Assembly: GCF_010731655.1 (NCBI RefSeq)
Contig: NZ_AP022619.1
Coordinates: 1,736,001 to 1,800,000 of the forward strand
DNA length: 64,000 bases
Direction: 5' to 3'
Origin: Mycobacterium paraseoulense
GTDB taxonomy: Bacteria; Actinomycetota; Actinomycetes; Mycobacteriales; Mycobacteriaceae
The notes beneath the pieces are model-generated. The model was not told the DNA's origin. It worked only from the letters and a program-made list of their open reading frames with translations, and searched no databases. Numbering within the stretch: position 1 is the first letter of the stretch; the number at the start of each line of letters is the position of its first letter. Positions 16,824 to 25,602 of the stretch are shown piece after piece. Position numbers and translations under genes: made by a program.

Positions 16824-18314
16824 ATGACGCGAGCACTCACCGACGCGCTGCCCGAGTACCAGCTGCTCATCAATGGGCAACGCGTCCCTGCCAAATCAGG
16901 GGCGACATTCGACAGCATCGACCCCTACAGCGGACAACCATGGGTGCGGATACCCGATGGTGGCGCCTCAGACGTCGACGCCGCCGTCGCTGCGGCGCGC
17001 GCGGCGTTGCGGGGGCCATGGGGGGAGCTCACACCGACGGCGCGCGGCGCCCTGCTACTCAGGCTCGCGGACGTCATCGCCGCCGAAGCGGAAACGCTGG
17101 CCGAACTCGAAGTGCGCGACGGAGGCAAGTTGGCCCGCGAGATGGTGGGCCAAATGCGTTCGCTGCCTGACTATTACAGGTACTTCGGTGGACTCGCCGA
17201 CAAGGTACACGGTCAAGTCATCCCCACCGACAAACCCAACTACCTCGTCTATACGCGCAACGAGCCCGTCGGGGTGGTCGGGGCCATCACGCCGTGGAAC
17301 TCCCCGCTGCTGCTGCTGACGTGGAAGCTAGCCGCGGGCCTGGCCGCCGGATGCACGTTCGTCATCAAACCGAGCGAGCACACGCCTACGTCGACGCTGG
17401 CGTTTGCCGAGCTCTTCGCCAAGGCCGGGTTTCCACCTGGAGTGGTCAACGTCGTCACCAGCTGGGGCCCGGCAACCGGTGCCGCGCTGGCCGCCCATCC
17501 TGACATAGACAAGATCGCCTTCACCGGTTCCACATCGACCGGAATCGCGGTAGGGCGCGCGGCAATCGAGCACATGGCGCGCTTCACGCTGGAACTCGGA
17601 GGCAAGTCCGCCCAGGTGGTGTTCCCCGACGCCGATCTCGACGCGGCGGCCAACGGCATCATCGCCGGCGTCTTCGCGGCAACGGGGCAAACCTGCCTGG
17701 CCGGGTCCCGCCTGCTGGTCCATCGCGACGTCGCCGACGCCTTGGTCGATCGTGTGGTCGCCCGCGCCGCGAGCATCAGACTGGGCGATCCGAAAGCGGC
17801 GACCACCGAGATGGGGCCGGTGTCCAACAAGGTCCAGTACGAGAAGGTGCTCGAACACTTCGCCGCGGCCCGGGCACAGGGCGCGACAATCGCGTGCGGC
17901 GGTGAACCCGCGACCGAATTCGGCGGCTTCTTCGTCAAACCCACCGTGCTGACCGGTGTCGACCCGTCGATGCGGGCCGTCGCCGAGGAAGTCTTCGGCC
18001 CGGTCCTGGCTGTGATGACGTTCACCGACGAGGACGAGGCGGTCGAGATGGCCAACGCCACCCCGTTCGGTCTTGCCAGCGGCGTGTGGACCAACGACGT
18101 GCACCGTGCCCACCGCGTGGCGGCGGGACTGCGCGCCGGAACGGTATGGGTGAACTGCTACCGGGCGGTCGCCCCGCAAGTTCCCTTCGGTGGCATGGGG
18201 CACAGCGGAATCGGCCGCGAGAACGGCGCCGACGCCATTCACGAGTTCACCGAGACCAAGGCGATCTGGGTCGAGCTGAGCGGCGCCACCCGAGACCCGT
18301 TCACCCTCGGATGA
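16824..18314 (+). CDS. NAD(P)-dependent aldehyde dehydrogenase
   Basis: 496 residues of standard length. The general-base Glu is in TLELGGKSAQ and the nucleophile Cys in GQTCLAGSR; AITPWNSPLL carries the conserved Asn. It oxidises an aldehyde to acid. Its position 14 bases after the ligase, at the end of the Rieske operon, fits a semialdehyde or aryl aldehyde from the pathway, for instance the aldehyde released by the HpaI-type aldolase. It is only distantly like the two closely related ALDHs at 18798 and 57475. Confidence 0.9.
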   Translation: MTRALTDALPEYQLLINGQRVPAKSGATFDSIDPYSGQPWVRIPDGGASDVDAAVAAARAALRGPWGELTPTARGALLLRLADVIAAEAETLAELEVRDGGKLAREMVGQMRSLPDYYRYFGGLADKVHGQVIPTDKPNYLVYTRNEPVGVVGAITPWNSPLLLLTWKLAAGLAAGCTFVIKPSEHTPTSTLAFAELFAKAGFPPGVVNVVTSWGPATGAALAAHPDIDKIAFTGSTSTGIAVGRAAIEHMARFTLELGGKSAQVVFPDADLDAAANGIIAGVFAATGQTCLAGSRLLVHRDVADALVDRVVARAASIRLGDPKAATTEMGPVSNKVQYEKVLEHFAAARAQGATIACGGEPATEFGGFFVKPTVLTGVDPSMRAVAEEVFGPVLAVMTFTDEDEAVEMANATPFGLASGVWTNDVHRAHRVAAGLRAGTVWVNCYRAVAPQVPFGGMGHSGIGRENGADAIHEFTETKAIWVELSGATRDPFTLG

Positions 18315-18324
18315 TGTGTGTCGA

Positions 18325-18351
18325 CGGAGACGCCGTCCCCCCGCGTCTCCG
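18325..18351 (+). terminator. Hairpin after the Rieske operon
   Basis: Perfect 9-bp inverted repeat CGGAGACGC / GCGTCTCCG with a 9-base C-rich loop, 11 bases after the aldehyde dehydrogenase stop. There is no U-tract, as is common for mycobacterial terminators, so function as a terminator is an inference from position and stem strength. Confidence 0.5.
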
Positions 18352-18797
18352 GCGACGATCCGGCCGCTCTCGACGCGCTGCCCGACAAGGAGCTACCACT
18401 GAAGGCCAGCCTCGAGACCACGACGCCTTCCAGCTGCCCCGGTCGTGTCGAGGATCCAGAGGCCGGGGCGCAGCGCCACGGGCTTGCGGGCGCCGCGGTG
18501 ACGGCATCTGCCAGGGGCGAACGTAGGCCTAACCGACGGTGCAACGACAGCACCGCGGCGAGTGCTACCGTCCGGCCAATTAAGGATACCCATCAGGTAA
18601 ATCGGTGGTTCCTGCTCCACACGCTCGGGCCGTGGACAACGCCGTCGACACCTGCTTCGACAGTAGATTCCGTTAACTGTCGCATCACTCGCAGGGGCAC
18701 CATTGTGCGGTGACTGCCATCACGCTAGTCTGCTAAATGAGTGTCCTATTAGAGCGTGCGAATGCCGTTGGGCTTCGCGAGAGAGGTTTTGGGTGCC
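18352..18797. other. Non-coding interval upstream of aldehyde dehydrogenase
   Basis: About 445 bases with no convincing gene. An open frame exists on the plus strand but its product is low-complexity and matches no family I know. The last 100 bases, ending ATCACGCTAGTCTGCTAA at about 18719-18736, align loosely with the operator region of the paralogous aldehyde dehydrogenase at 57.4 kb, where the same place reads ATCACGTTACGGTGTAA. GAGAGG near 18779 may be the ribosome site. Confidence 0.4.
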
Positions 18798-20261
18798 ATG
18801 GGTGCTGGATACGAGGGCAGGCTGTTCATCGACGGAGAGTTCCGAGAAGCCCGCTCGGGCAATCGTTACGACGTAATCAATCCCGCGGACGAATCGGTGG
18901 TGGCCGCCGCCGCCGATGCCGGCCCGGAGGACGTGGCCGACGCGGTCACAGCTGCCCGGCGGGTAGCCGATGAGACGACGTGGGCCACCGACCACGCGTT
19001 CCGGCGCCACTGCCTCGAGCAATTCCACCAAGCACTCCGCAAGGACGTCGAGGAACTGCGCACCATCGTGACATCGGAAGCAGGTGTGTGCACCGCGGTG
19101 ATGGGCACGCACGTCGACGCGATGATCGAGGGAATGGACTTTTTCAATGACCTGGCCACGTCGTTCCCCTGGGAGCGTGAGCTGGGGCCCTACGAACTTC
19201 TGGGGATGCGGTCCAACCGGCGCGTGCGCTACCAGCCGTACGGCGTGGTTGGGGCTATCACCCCGTGGAATGCCCCTTTCATGACCGCCATCTGGAAGAT
19301 CCACCACAGCCTCGCCGCCGGGAACGCCGTCGTGCTCAAGAGCGCCCCAGATACACCGCTGACCGCAGCGCGCATGGTTCAGCTGATCGCCGAACACACC
19401 GACATTCCGGCCGGCGCAGTCAACACGATCAGCTCAGCGGACAAGGCCATCGCCGGTGATGCCCTCACCGGCGATCCGCGTGTGGATCTGTATCACTTCA
19501 CCGGCTCCCCCGGCGTCGGCGAACGAGTTCAACAGCGCGCGGCCATCGGGAGCCGCAAGGTCGTCCTGGAGTTGGGCGGTAAGTCGGCCAACGTGCTGCT
19601 TCCCGACGCCGACCTCGATTCTTCCTGCGCTATGGGGACATTCATGTGCATGGCAACCAGCGGTCAGGGATGCGCACTGCCAACCCGCATGGTGGTCCAC
19701 GAATCGATCTACGACGACGTCGTCGAGCGGCTAACGGCCAACATCGGGAACATGCCCTGGGGTGACCCGACCGAGCCGAACAACATCGTGGGCCCGATCA
19801 TCCGGGCCGAGCAGGTCGATCGGATGGAGGGTCTCGTCAACCGCGCGAAGCAGGCCGGAGCCAAAGTGCCCGTCGGCGGTAAGCGCGGCGATCGCGACAG
19901 GGGGTTCTGGTACGAGCCGACCCTGGTGGTCGACGTCGACGAGAACGCGGAGATCGCCCAGAACGAGGTCTTCGGCCCCGTACTGACGGTCGTCCGCTAC
20001 GAAGGTGATGACGATGAGGCGGTGCGAGTGGCCAACAACTCCCGCTACGGTCTGTCGGCCTACGTCCAGTCTGCCGACGAGGAGCGGGCGTGGGCGGTCG
20101 CCGGACGACTCAATGCAGGCACGGTCAATATCAACAACTCCTTCTACCTCTCGCCCGACGGACCATTCGGCGGATGGGGCATCAGCGGCGTTGGTGTGGA
20201 GCACGGCGTCGAGGGCTTCGCGGAGTATCTCCGTATCAAGACCATCGCCAGCCCCTGCTGA
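18798..20261 (+). CDS. Aldehyde dehydrogenase (paralogue of the 57.5 kb gene)
   Basis: 487 residues from ATG 18798 (MGAGYEGRLFIDGEFREA), chosen by alignment with the paralogue, whose start is unambiguous. General base in LELGGKSANVLLPDADL, nucleophile in SGQGCALPTR, and AITPWNAPFMTA in the cofactor region. The two proteins share long identical stretches throughout. The gene stands alone: a strong hairpin follows and an apparently non-coding stretch precedes. Substrate unknown; the paralogue next to GMC-oxidoreductase and PaaK-like relics suggests an alcohol-to-acid route. Confidence 0.88.
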   Translation: MGAGYEGRLFIDGEFREARSGNRYDVINPADESVVAAAADAGPEDVADAVTAARRVADETTWATDHAFRRHCLEQFHQALRKDVEELRTIVTSEAGVCTAVMGTHVDAMIEGMDFFNDLATSFPWERELGPYELLGMRSNRRVRYQPYGVVGAITPWNAPFMTAIWKIHHSLAAGNAVVLKSAPDTPLTAARMVQLIAEHTDIPAGAVNTISSADKAIAGDALTGDPRVDLYHFTGSPGVGERVQQRAAIGSRKVVLELGGKSANVLLPDADLDSSCAMGTFMCMATSGQGCALPTRMVVHESIYDDVVERLTANIGNMPWGDPTEPNNIVGPIIRAEQVDRMEGLVNRAKQAGAKVPVGGKRGDRDRGFWYEPTLVVDVDENAEIAQNEVFGPVLTVVRYEGDDDEAVRVANNSRYGLSAYVQSADEERAWAVAGRLNAGTVNINNSFYLSPDGPFGGWGISGVGVEHGVEGFAEYLRIKTIASPC

Positions 20262-20282
20262 GCCAGGACAGCGCCCGTCGAA

Positions 20283-20324
20283 CCCGACCGTGCCGGGTAC
20301 CCCAGGGCACGCGGCACGGTCGGG
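20283..20324 (+). terminator. Strong hairpin terminator
   Basis: Perfect 12-bp stem CCCGACCGTGCC / GGCACGGTCGGG with an 18-base loop, 21 bases after the aldehyde dehydrogenase stop. Strength and position indicate a transcription terminator although the tail is GC-rich. Confidence 0.65.
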
Positions 20325-20456
20325 GCCTTCCCCACGGCCGGGCGACCGCCGGCGCGGTTGGATAGAATGAGGTCGAAAAGGCAAATGTTTATATTCTTTT
20401 AGAGCGTCGCCGTCGCGTAGACGCGGCGAGAAGACGCGATCCGGAGGTGATTCGCC

Positions 20457-20651
20457 ATGAAGTTACGGCTGCAACGCGAACACTGTGTCGGCCACGCGCA
20501 GTGCTACGCCGTCAATCAGGACATGTTCCCACTCGATGACAGCGGCTACTCGTCGCTGACGACGACGGAGGTCGCACCGCAAGACGTCGAGACCGCACGC
20601 GCAGGAGCGGGCGCCTGCCCCGAACGCGCGCTCGTCCTTGACGAGGATTAG
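20457..20651 (+). CDS. Small [3Fe-4S]-type ferredoxin
   Basis: 64 residues from ATG 20457, preceded by CGGAGG. Cluster ligands are Cys10, Cys16 and Cys54 (GACPERAL). The residue that would be the fourth ligand in a 4Fe ferredoxin is His13 in CVGHAQC, as in the actinobacterial ferredoxins that donate electrons to cytochrome P450 (FdxD/SubB type). No P450 or reductase is adjacent; the two P450s of the window are at 28.2 kb and 43.1 kb. It could equally serve the Rieske oxygenase. Cytoplasmic. Confidence 0.9.
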   Translation: MKLRLQREHCVGHAQCYAVNQDMFPLDDSGYSSLTTTEVAPQDVETARAGAGACPERALVLDED

Positions 20652-20814
20652 GCGCGGTCGCGGTGCCGCGCAACGATTGATGGTGTTTCGGTGAGTTAGC
20701 GCAAGCACAACGCAATTCGGCGGTGCAATGACTCCCCTGGCGCGGGATACGCTCCCAACGCGCAATTTGCTCAGAAAGCTATCTTGAGATCTAACGTCCG
20801 ACCTCGGAGGAACC

Positions 20815-21225
20815 GTGCGGTCACGTTCCAAGGCATCGATCATCCCCGTCGGCCGTAGCGGCATCGGCACCGCTCGCAAGAGAACGTTGGCGAACATGCC
20901 CGCGGTCGAGCTCGCCAAGCCCGTGACGACGGCGGTCATCGAACGGTCTGGTCTTGTGCTCAGCGACTTCGACGACTTCGTCCTGGCCGAGGTAACGCAG
21001 GGCGGTGGAGACTCCGCCCGATACATCGCCGTCGAGCTCGGCCTGACCGACATCCCCGGCGTGGCCGTGAATCGGCAATGCGCTTCGAGTCTTTCGGCGA
21101 TCGCGATCGGCGCCGGACAGATTGCCGCGGGGATGAGCTCTGCATTCTTCGCCGGCGGCATGGAGTCTTTATCCACCACTCCGGTGACCCGGAAGCGCAA
21201 GCCCTTCACGAAGGGCCCGACCTAA
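20815..21225 (+). pseudogene. Truncated thiolase (N-terminal third only)
   Basis: 136 residues from GTG 20815, well placed after CGGAGGAA. The sequence is a normal acetyl-CoA acetyltransferase N-terminus with VGRSGIGTARKRTLANMPAVELA and the nucleophile Cys in NRQCASSLSA. It stops with TAA after GGMESLSTTPVTRKRKP, and the remaining 250 or so residues, including the GHP and CGGG motifs, are absent: the next gene begins 14 bases later. A deletion has removed the rest. The fragment cannot be an active thiolase; it may still be translated. Confidence 0.75.
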
Positions 21226-21238
21226 GGAGCAAGGCACC

Positions 21239-22018
21239 ATGAGCGACGAAATCCTCAAGATCGAGTCTGACGGGGCGGTCCGTATCGTCACACTGAACAA
21301 ACCCGACAGCCTCAATGCGCTCTCCTATGAACTCCATCTGGAGCTGTGCAACGTATGGCAGCGGATCGCCAGCGACTGGGAGGCCCGCGTCGTGGTGCTT
21401 ACCGGTGCGGGGCGGGCGTTCTGCGCCGGAGGCGACGTGTCCGGCTTCCTCGAGAAGGTCACCAACGTTGACCGGCGGCGACACGGCATGCGCGAAGCCG
21501 GCCGGCTGGTCACCGAAATGCTGCGCTTCCACCTGCCGGTCATCGCGGCAATCAACGGCCCCGCAGTCGGACTCGGTGCCAGCCTGGCCACGATGGCCGA
21601 CATCGTGTACATGGCGGATACCGCATTCATTGCCGACACGCATGTCACCATGGGTCTGGTCGCCGGCGACGGTGGAGCTATCACATGGCCCGCAATGATG
21701 AGCATCCTGCGCGCCAAGGAGTATCTGTTCACCGGGGAACGCATCTACGCAAAAGACGCCAAGGAGATTGGCTTGGCCAACAAGGTGTTAGCTCCTGAGG
21801 AGCTCATGCCCGCCGCACTCGAACTCGCCCACAAGCTCGCCGCACATCCGGCGCAGGCGTTGCAGGACACCAAGCGCGCAGTCAACTTGCACCTCAATGC
21901 CGCGGCAGGGCGGGTCCTTCCGTATGCGCTTGCCGCCGAGGAGGTCTCCTTCAGCCAACCCGAGGTGGCCAGAATCGCGCGTGACTTGGCGGCCAAAGCC
22001 GACGGAGGGAAGGGCTAG
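21239..22018 (+). CDS. Enoyl-CoA hydratase/isomerase family protein
   Basis: 259 residues. The oxyanion-hole segment is FCAGGDVSGF and the second is AAINGPAVGLGASLATMADI. The region of the second catalytic acid reads VAGDGGAITWP. Normal length with a good ribosome site, AAGGAGCAAGG, before ATG 21239. Preceded by the thiolase fragment in the same direction, which suggests an original thiolase/hydratase operon for beta-oxidation. The reaction could be hydration or double-bond isomerisation. Confidence 0.85.
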   Translation: MSDEILKIESDGAVRIVTLNKPDSLNALSYELHLELCNVWQRIASDWEARVVVLTGAGRAFCAGGDVSGFLEKVTNVDRRRHGMREAGRLVTEMLRFHLPVIAAINGPAVGLGASLATMADIVYMADTAFIADTHVTMGLVAGDGGAITWPAMMSILRAKEYLFTGERIYAKDAKEIGLANKVLAPEELMPAALELAHKLAAHPAQALQDTKRAVNLHLNAAAGRVLPYALAAEEVSFSQPEVARIARDLAAKADGGKG

Positions 22019-22079
22019 TGCCGGAATAAGACCGCATATAACAACCACGATGAGATGGCCCCCACGGCGACTGGCACGG

Positions 22080-22298
22080 CGTCCGAGGAGCGTGTCGGAT
22101 CTCCTCAGCGAAATCGCCGACGGTGCGGGGTTTCTGACTCTGCCCGCCTTCATTCCACTCATGTGGCAGCGAAGCGACCTCATCTTCCGCCGACTCGAGG
22201 CACCACACTGCTCGATCGGACTCGCGTGGAATCCCGCTCGCATCGATCACGGACTACAGGACAGGCTGATCGACTGCCGGGTGGTATGGCGATCATGA
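22080..22298 (+). pseudogene. Possible LysR-type regulator C-terminal relic
   Basis: One plus-strand frame reads SVSDLLSEIADGAGFLTLPA, then IPLMWQRSDLIFRRLEAP and SIGLAWNPAR. This has the flow of the end of a LysR effector domain (a GxGxxLLPA-like loop, then FRPL and LAW). No HTH or upstream half is present. This is a similarity judged by eye and could be chance. Otherwise the interval 22019-22327 holds nothing I can support. Confidence 0.3.
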
Positions 22299-22327
22299 CC
22301 CCCCCGACGGCTGTGGACAACGAAGCT

Positions 22328-23140
22328 TCACCGCCCGGCCGGGGTGCGTCCCGCCGTCTGCATCTTCTGCAGCCGCCGGTTGGTGCGGGCCAGCCAGGCG
22401 TCATAATCGGTCGCCTTGCGCAGAAAAGACTCCCCCACCGGGGGATGGGGGTAACGCCAAGAACTTGCCAGCGGCAGTGGCGTCGAGCGCCTGGCGCGCG
22501 CATTCCTCGGGTTCCACGACGTCTCCGAGAGCCGCGATATCGGCAGTGGGCGTGAGGCTTTCATCATCCTCGTTCCGCCCCAGCATCCCGGTGTTCAGCG
22601 CATTCGGGCACAGGCAGGTGACCTGGATGCCGCGACGCCGATAGTTCAGCGCCACCCACTCGGCGAATCCAAGAGCCCCGTGCTTGCTCAGCGTGTAGCC
22701 CATGAACGACGGGCCCGTGATCAGCGCCGCCGACGAAATCGTCTGACCAGCCATCCCTCCCCGCGTTCAAGCATGCCCAGCAGGACCGCCTGGGCGGCCC
22801 ACACGTGGCTGAGCAGGTTGACGTCGACGATGTGTCGTACTTGGTCTGGGGTCTGGGTCAGGCCGTCGCCGCTGTCGGAGTACCCGGCGTTGGAACAGAA
22901 CACCGACACCCGTCCGAAAGCGTCCTCGGCCTGCGCTACCAGTGCTGTGATGTCATCTACTGCAGCGACGTCGCAAGCGACGGCGAGACCACCGATCCGC
23001 GCAGCGACCCGTTGCGCGCGTTCAACATTGAGATCGGCTACCACGACGCGGGCGCCTCGATCGGTGAGTTCCTCGGCCAGCGCCCGGCCGATTCCGTGTG
23101 CCCCGCCGGTGACAACCGCACAGCGTCCGTTCAGCTCCAT
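22328..23140 (-). pseudogene. Short-chain dehydrogenase broken by two frameshifts (module copy 1)
   Basis: Full-length homologue of the intact SDR at 33749-34555. The first frame from ATG 23140 runs to GMLERGEGWLV, then one base is missing near 22745 and the reading continues in another frame with QTISSAALITGPSFMGYTLS. Near 22440 one C too many in a C-run shifts it again before VGESFLRKATDYDAW. Both motifs, GGAHGIG and YTLSKHG, survive. Two independent indels make inactivation likelier than sequencing error, although the second lies in a homopolymer. It is the distal gene of copy 1 of the duplicated kinase module. Confidence 0.75.
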
Positions 23141-23154
23141 ATCGGTTCCCGCTC

Positions 23155-23904
23155 TCAGAGGTGTCCGCCGTCGACGGCCAGGATTTGCCCGGTGGTGAAA
23201 CTCGCGGCATCGGAGACCAGATACAGTACGGCGCCCGATATTTCGTCAGGGGTTCCGAATCTTCCCAGCACTGCTGTAGCACTGGCCAGTTCACGCTCGG
23301 ATTGCGGCCACGCCTTCATCACGTCGGTCTCCACGGCGCCTGGCATTACCGCGTTCACGCGCACCTTAGGGGCAAAGGTCTGCGCGAACGACTTGGTGAG
23401 GTTGTTCAGGCCGGCTTTGGCGGCTGCATAGACGATGGCGTGGCCGGCACCGATTTGGGCCGAGATGGTCGAGATGTTGACGATGTTGCCGCCACCGTCG
23501 GCGGCCATCCGGCTACCAATCAGCGCGCTGAGTCGGAAGGGACCCTTGAGATTGAGTGCGATTGTCTTGTCGAACAGTTCCTCGCCGATCGAATTCACAT
23601 TGTCGTAGCGCAATGAGGAGCCCGCGTTGTTGACCAGGATGTCGATCCGGCCGGCTGTCTCATAGGCCTGAGCGACCAGGCCGTCGCATTCCGACCAGCG
23701 GTTCACGTTGGCGGGCAACGCATACGCGCGCCGCCCGCTGGCGGCGATCTCGGCGGCGGTTTGTTCGCAGGCGTCGGCTTTTCGGCTCGTCACGATGATG
23801 TCGGCGCCGGCAGCGGCCAGTCGTGCGGCAATCGCGCGCCCGATGCCCCGGGTAGCGCCGGTGACCAAGGCGGTACGTCCGGACAGGTCGAAGCCGTCGG
23901 TCAC
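23155..23904 (-). CDS. Short-chain dehydrogenase (module copy 1, SDR1)
   Basis: 249 residues from GTG 23904 (MTDGFDLSGRTALVTGATRG), a GTGA overlap with the TetR stop that mirrors the overlap in copy 2. Motifs: TGATRGIG, VNNAGS, YAAAKAGLNN. Ends GQILAVDGGHL as classic SDRs do. The family includes 3-oxoacyl reductases and gluconate/secondary-alcohol dehydrogenases; in this module it may oxidise a 3-hydroxyacyl-CoA or a hydroxy acid. It is highly similar to the copy 2 protein at 32986-33735. Confidence 0.87.
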   Translation of the reverse strand: MTDGFDLSGRTALVTGATRGIGRAIAARLAAAGADIIVTSRKADACEQTAAEIAASGRRAYALPANVNRWSECDGLVAQAYETAGRIDILVNNAGSSLRYDNVNSIGEELFDKTIALNLKGPFRLSALIGSRMAADGGGNIVNISTISAQIGAGHAIVYAAAKAGLNNLTKSFAQTFAPKVRVNAVMPGAVETDVMKAWPQSERELASATAVLGRFGTPDEISGAVLYLVSDAASFTTGQILAVDGGHL

Positions 23905-24521
23905 GACATGCACTCCTTGGGACGGTCGAATCGAGCGAGTCCCTCTTCTAGCACGGCCAGCGCCGCGCCGATGCGAGCCGCTGGGTCACCGCGGCCGCCG
24001 GACTCCGACCAAGCGCCGAATTCCGCTGCCGCAACCGCATTCATCGCGGTCACGATCACCCGGGCCTGGCCACGCGTCGTGGCGGTGCTCGTCGGGAAGC
24101 GGGCCACGACCTGCTCGATCAGATCGGAGTCGTTGAGCAGGCGATGGCCTCGGCTGCGGGCGTTGAGTTCGGGTGCCCGCGCGAGGATGCTGCCCAGCTG
24201 CGCAGCCCGCGACCGGTCGGCCGGTTCGACACGAGAGGTCGACAGGAATGCCTCACGCAACGCGGTGACGGGGCCTTCGTCGGCCGGGCGGGCGGCCACC
24301 GCGGCGACGAGACGGTCCCACAGGTGACGTTCGTAAGCCAACAGCACATCGTCCTTAGTCGCGAAGTACCGGAAGAAGGTGCGCTCGGATATACCCGCCG
24401 CTGCGGCGATGTCGGCGACGGTGACGTTGTCGTAGCCCTGGTCGGCAAACAGACGCACGGCGGCCCGGCCGATGTCGTCGCGCACGAGTCGTCGGCGTCG
24501 CTCGGTGAGTGGTTCGGTCAT
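23901..24521 (-). CDS. TetR-family regulator (module copy 1)
   Basis: 206 residues. The HTH spans about residues 12-58 with TVADIAAAAGISERTFFRYF. The C-terminal ligand domain is weakly conserved apart from its copy 2 paralogue (32372-32989). It is encoded between the kinase and SDR1 of its own module, so it very likely binds the palindrome at 25586-25602 and represses both directions. The ligand is probably an acyl-CoA or hydroxyacyl intermediate. Confidence 0.88.
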   Translation of the reverse strand: MTEPLTERRRRLVRDDIGRAAVRLFADQGYDNVTVADIAAAAGISERTFFRYFATKDDVLLAYERHLWDRLVAAVAARPADEGPVTALREAFLSTSRVEPADRSRAAQLGSILARAPELNARSRGHRLLNDSDLIEQVVARFPTSTATTRGQARVIVTAMNAVAAAEFGAWSESGGRGDPAARIGAALAVLEEGLARFDRPKECMS

Positions 24522-24531
24522 GCTCGCAACC

Positions 24532-25566
24532 TCACTTGCGCTGCCCGCGGGCGAACTCCGCAGCCCCGGCGAGCAGGCGAATCACCCGAGGTCCCATGTC
24601 GGTTCGGTCCGGGTCGATGCCCGCCTTGACCTGCCGAGCGTGCGACCCCTCCAGGATCACGGCCAGCTTGAACAACGCCAGAGCCTGGTAGTAGGGCAGC
24701 GCGGTGAGGTCCCGTCCGCTGAGGTTGGCGTATCGGTCCGCCATCTGCTGACGACTCGGGTAGCCGGCCGAGCCGCCCGCCCGTTCGGTGATGATCGGAT
24801 CTTCACCGGGCTCGGTCCACCGCGCGAGCAGGTGCCCGATGTCGAGCAGCGGATCGCCGATGGTGCCGGTGTCCCAGTCGACGATTGCGGCCAAGCGGGC
24901 CGGCGGCTGCGGGGCAACCATTACATTGAATGGGCTGTAGTCGCCATGGATGAGCGCGGCCGGGCTCATGGTCGGGGTGTTGGCGGAAAGCCAGGTGGCG
25001 AGGAATTCGAGTTCGGGGAGCTCGCGGGTACTGTAGCGCTCCAGCTGGGCGAGCCATCGTGGCACTTGGCGCTCCAGAAATCCCTCGGGCTTGCCAAGGT
25101 CAGCCAGACCGCGCCGTCGCCAGTCCACCGCGGCCAGGTGGACCAGTCCGTCGACGTAGGCCATCGCTAGGCCGTGCCGCAGGGTGATGTCACCGAGAAA
25201 GGGTTCGGGCAGCTCGAACCCCGGCGTGAATCCATCCACCACGCACATCAACATGAACTCGGTGCCCAGCACTTCGGCATCTTCGCAGTAGAGCACCGGC
25301 GGTGGATGGGGCACGTCGGTGCCGTCCAGAGCCTGCAGGATACGCCACTCCCGCAATGTATTCGAGGCAGTTGGGTGGTTCTTTACCGCTGGCGGCCGAC
25401 GTAACACCCAGGCGTGCTCACCGCGCGCCACCCGGAATAACACGTTTGCCGTTCCGGTCCCCCCGCCGATCCGTTCAGCCGTCATCGGGGTCCCACAACC
25501 GGGCAACTGGTCCCCGATCCACGAGTCGAGCCGGTCGACGTCGAGCAGCGTCGTGGTCGAAGCCAT
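24532..25566 (-). CDS. APH-family phosphotransferase (ACAD10/11 N-domain, LvaA/FadE36-like), copy 1
   Basis: 344 residues with the aminoglycoside-phosphotransferase fold: Brenner motif HGDYSPFNVM with catalytic Asp, and the metal-binding IVDWDTGTIGDPLLDIG. An ATP-loop-like GGGTGTANVLF lies near residue 33. Not an antibiotic kinase by context: it is divergent from an acyl-CoA dehydrogenase. In Pseudomonas putida LvaA and in mammalian ACAD10/11 such a kinase phosphorylates the 4-hydroxyl of a 4-hydroxyacyl-CoA. The ATG is seven bases after a putative -10, so the mRNA may be leaderless. Confidence 0.87.
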   Translation of the reverse strand: MASTTTLLDVDRLDSWIGDQLPGCGTPMTAERIGGGTGTANVLFRVARGEHAWVLRRPPAVKNHPTASNTLREWRILQALDGTDVPHPPPVLYCEDAEVLGTEFMLMCVVDGFTPGFELPEPFLGDITLRHGLAMAYVDGLVHLAAVDWRRRGLADLGKPEGFLERQVPRWLAQLERYSTRELPELEFLATWLSANTPTMSPAALIHGDYSPFNVMVAPQPPARLAAIVDWDTGTIGDPLLDIGHLLARWTEPGEDPIITERAGGSAGYPSRQQMADRYANLSGRDLTALPYYQALALFKLAVILEGSHARQVKAGIDPDRTDMGPRVIRLLAGAAEFARGQRK

Positions 25567-25585
25567 GCACTGAAGCTAACGGTTG

Positions 25586-25602
25586 TTGACAGTCACTGTC
25601 AA
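25586..25602. promoter_or_regulatory. Perfect palindromic operator over divergent promoter (copy 1)
   Basis: TTGACAGTCACTGTCAA, two 8-base arms around one base. Read on the minus strand its first six bases are a -35 TTGACA, followed after 17 bases by TTAGCT and after 7 more by the kinase ATG. A bound dimer would cover the -35. The copy 2 intergenic region holds the same sequence with two changes and the same geometry. The natural binder is the TetR encoded within each module. Confidence 0.72.

Noticed and set aside
18318..18713. 131-codon plus-strand frame after the aldehyde dehydrogenase
   Set aside because: Low-complexity product, no ribosome site, and it begins inside the hairpin at 18325-18351.
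24532..25566. APH-family gene as an aminoglycoside resistance determinant
   Set aside because: Context with acyl-CoA dehydrogenase, SDRs and an acyl-type regulator, plus ACAD10/LvaA-like motifs, argues for a metabolic kinase.
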